From positions 78,562,001 to 78,626,000 of the forward strand of contig CM060895.1 in NCBI GenBank assembly GCA_030762935.1: a stretch of 64,000 nt of DNA, read 5' to 3'. The stretch's first letter is position 1. Every line of letters starts with the position of its first letter. The position numbers were made by a program, and so were the translations under genes. Source of the stretch: Hymenopus coronatus (lineage: Eukaryota; Arthropoda; Insecta; Mantodea; Hymenopodidae). The notes under the pieces are model-generated. The model made no database searches. It worked only from the letters and a program-made list of their open reading frames with translations, and was not told the DNA's origin. Positions 62,925-64,000 of this stretch are shown here, piece after piece.

Positions 62925-63540
62925 CTCTTTGTGTAGTGTTCCGAATATAGTGCATATAACCCGGGATTCAATTTCTAGAAAAATTTTAAATTATCTCATA
63001 CACTTAATTTTCCTAAAACCAATTAGATATTCAATTTTAAGAATCTAAATCTGAAATAATAAATGATATCATGAAACAACATTTTGGATCACTCCATTTA
63101 CTTTCAAACAAAGTTACTCATCACTGAAATAACTCGAAAAACTGAAACTTAAAACGACCGACGTGTCAGGAGGACAGCAAAATTGATAAAGGCAGATAAT
63201 AAAAATTTTAAAATGTAATGAGTTGTTTGAAAAACCTACAAACCAGCAAACGCATGACACTTCTATAATTTTTTAGGAATTCTTTCGAAACCTTTAAGAA
63301 ATAAATTACGAATCCTCCTAATTATCACAGTCATTAGAATGAAAGGTACATGTTCTGAATTTGCGACTCAGAAAACCTATAGCTCAAAGAAAGGCTTGCG
63401 CGAAGGTAACATTTTCTGACCATGGTTGGATGGGGAAAGACGAACCACAGATATTCTTGTGCATAAGCTAAGAAGGTGTAGCAAGCTGCGGATACAATCG
63501 TGTTCAACTCGAACAGTATAAAGAGAATAAAAATATTATA
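62925..63540 (-). other. right-block tRNA unit 3, 3' flank
   Basis: TGTGTAGTGTTCCGAATATA, CAATTTCTAGAAAAATTTTA, AATAACTCGAAAAACTGAAA, CCATGGTTGGATGGGGAAAG, AAGCTAAGAAGGTGTAGC. Confidence 0.75.
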
Positions 63541-63612
63541 TGTGATGACCGGGAATCAAACCCATATCAACTGCTTGGAAGGCAACTATGCTGACTATTA
63601 CACCACCATCGC
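63541..63612 (-). pseudogene. degenerate tRNA-Gly(UCC)
   Basis: Full length, but the 3' acceptor strand is altered (TCATCACA), the T-stem is broken (ATGGG against CCCGG), the B box reads GGTTTGATTCC and the A box has TAATAG. The anticodon arm with UCC is intact. Confidence 0.8.
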
Positions 63613-64000
63613 ATAACGTAAGCTGCACCTCCAGGAAAATTGAGATATGCTAATGCGTTCAGCATGAGTGACAATAGCCCAGTACTACCAACACCTCAAT
63701 AACAGTTAAGTTATTTGCCTGGAATCATAATGACTCATCTGTTCCAGCTACTTTGTGTCCCTACTTTGGTATTTAGGGGGAAAACTTCATTCTGATTAGT
63801 GAATACAGATTTGTTAGCGATATATAAGGACTATGCTAGCAACAACAACAATAATAATATTAATAATTCATCATTACAGCTTTTTGATCATTATCCTTTT
63901 GTGTATTGTTCCGAATAAGTGCATTTAACCAGATATTCAATTTCTGAAAAAATAGTAAATTATGTCACACACTTCGCTTTCCAAAAGCCAATCATGCATT
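63613..64000 (-). other. right-block 5' flank and start of unit 4
   Basis: CCAGGAAAATTGAGATATGC, GCTAATGCGTTCAGCATGAG, then from 63885 TTGTGTATTGTTCCGAATAA and CAATTTCTGAAAAAATAGTA open a fourth unit that runs out of the window. Confidence 0.7.

Overview
This is an AT-rich, repeat-saturated nuclear fragment from a eukaryote, most likely an arthropod and probably an insect with a large genome. The evidence is eukaryotic tRNA genes with internal A and B boxes and T-run terminators, several tRNA-derived SINE families, jockey-, RTE- and other LINE fragments, a Ty3/Gypsy pol remnant, a dead mariner, a Tigger/jerky-type remnant and a hAT-type element. I find no host protein-coding gene; every readable protein fragment belongs to a decayed transposable element. 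The species cannot be named from the sequence.

The organising feature is a large array of tRNA-Gly genes with anticodon UCC. I count about 21 loci: nine share one identical 72-nt sequence, eight are variants that still largely fold, and the rest are degenerate or truncated. One further unit has lost its tRNA. Genes lie on the minus strand from 0.6 to 21.8 kb, on the plus strand from 28.1 to 55.0 kb, and on the minus strand again from 60.9 to 63.6 kb. The flanks of each gene are homologous for hundreds of bases, so the array grew by segmental duplication of a tRNA-bearing unit and not by retroposition. In the middle block two flank types (A and B) occur. In the right block the unit is about 0.9 kb.

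Layout. 0-9 kb: tRNA units, a hAT-like element with an 8-bp target duplication that carries a SINE and an RTE-LINE tail, and a Tigger/jerky-like remnant. 9-16 kb: two tRNA loci, one of which has anticodon UCU on a glycine body; the first copy of a dispersed family called R1 here; a LINE tail inserted beside a tRNA; a decayed Gypsy pol. 16-22 kb: tRNA units, with a MULE-like element that contains a mariner, and a tandem duplication broken inside a tRNA. 22-30 kb: several R1 copies, one with two nested SINEs, a jockey LINE with a 14-bp target duplication, and half-tRNA duplications beside an intact tRNA. 30-40 kb: nested tandem duplications and more R1 copies. 40-55 kb: the A/B tRNA block, with a 5S-like insertion near 46 kb. 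55-64 kb: SINEs, unassigned AT-rich DNA and the third tRNA block.

The only genes likely to be active are the tRNA-Gly genes, which would be transcribed by RNA polymerase III from internal promoters. Most of the remaining sequence is transposons nested in duplicated tRNA flanks. The most unusual items are the UCU-anticodon glycine tRNA, the recurrent breakpoints in the tRNA D-arm, and the R1 repeat family with its palindromic end.
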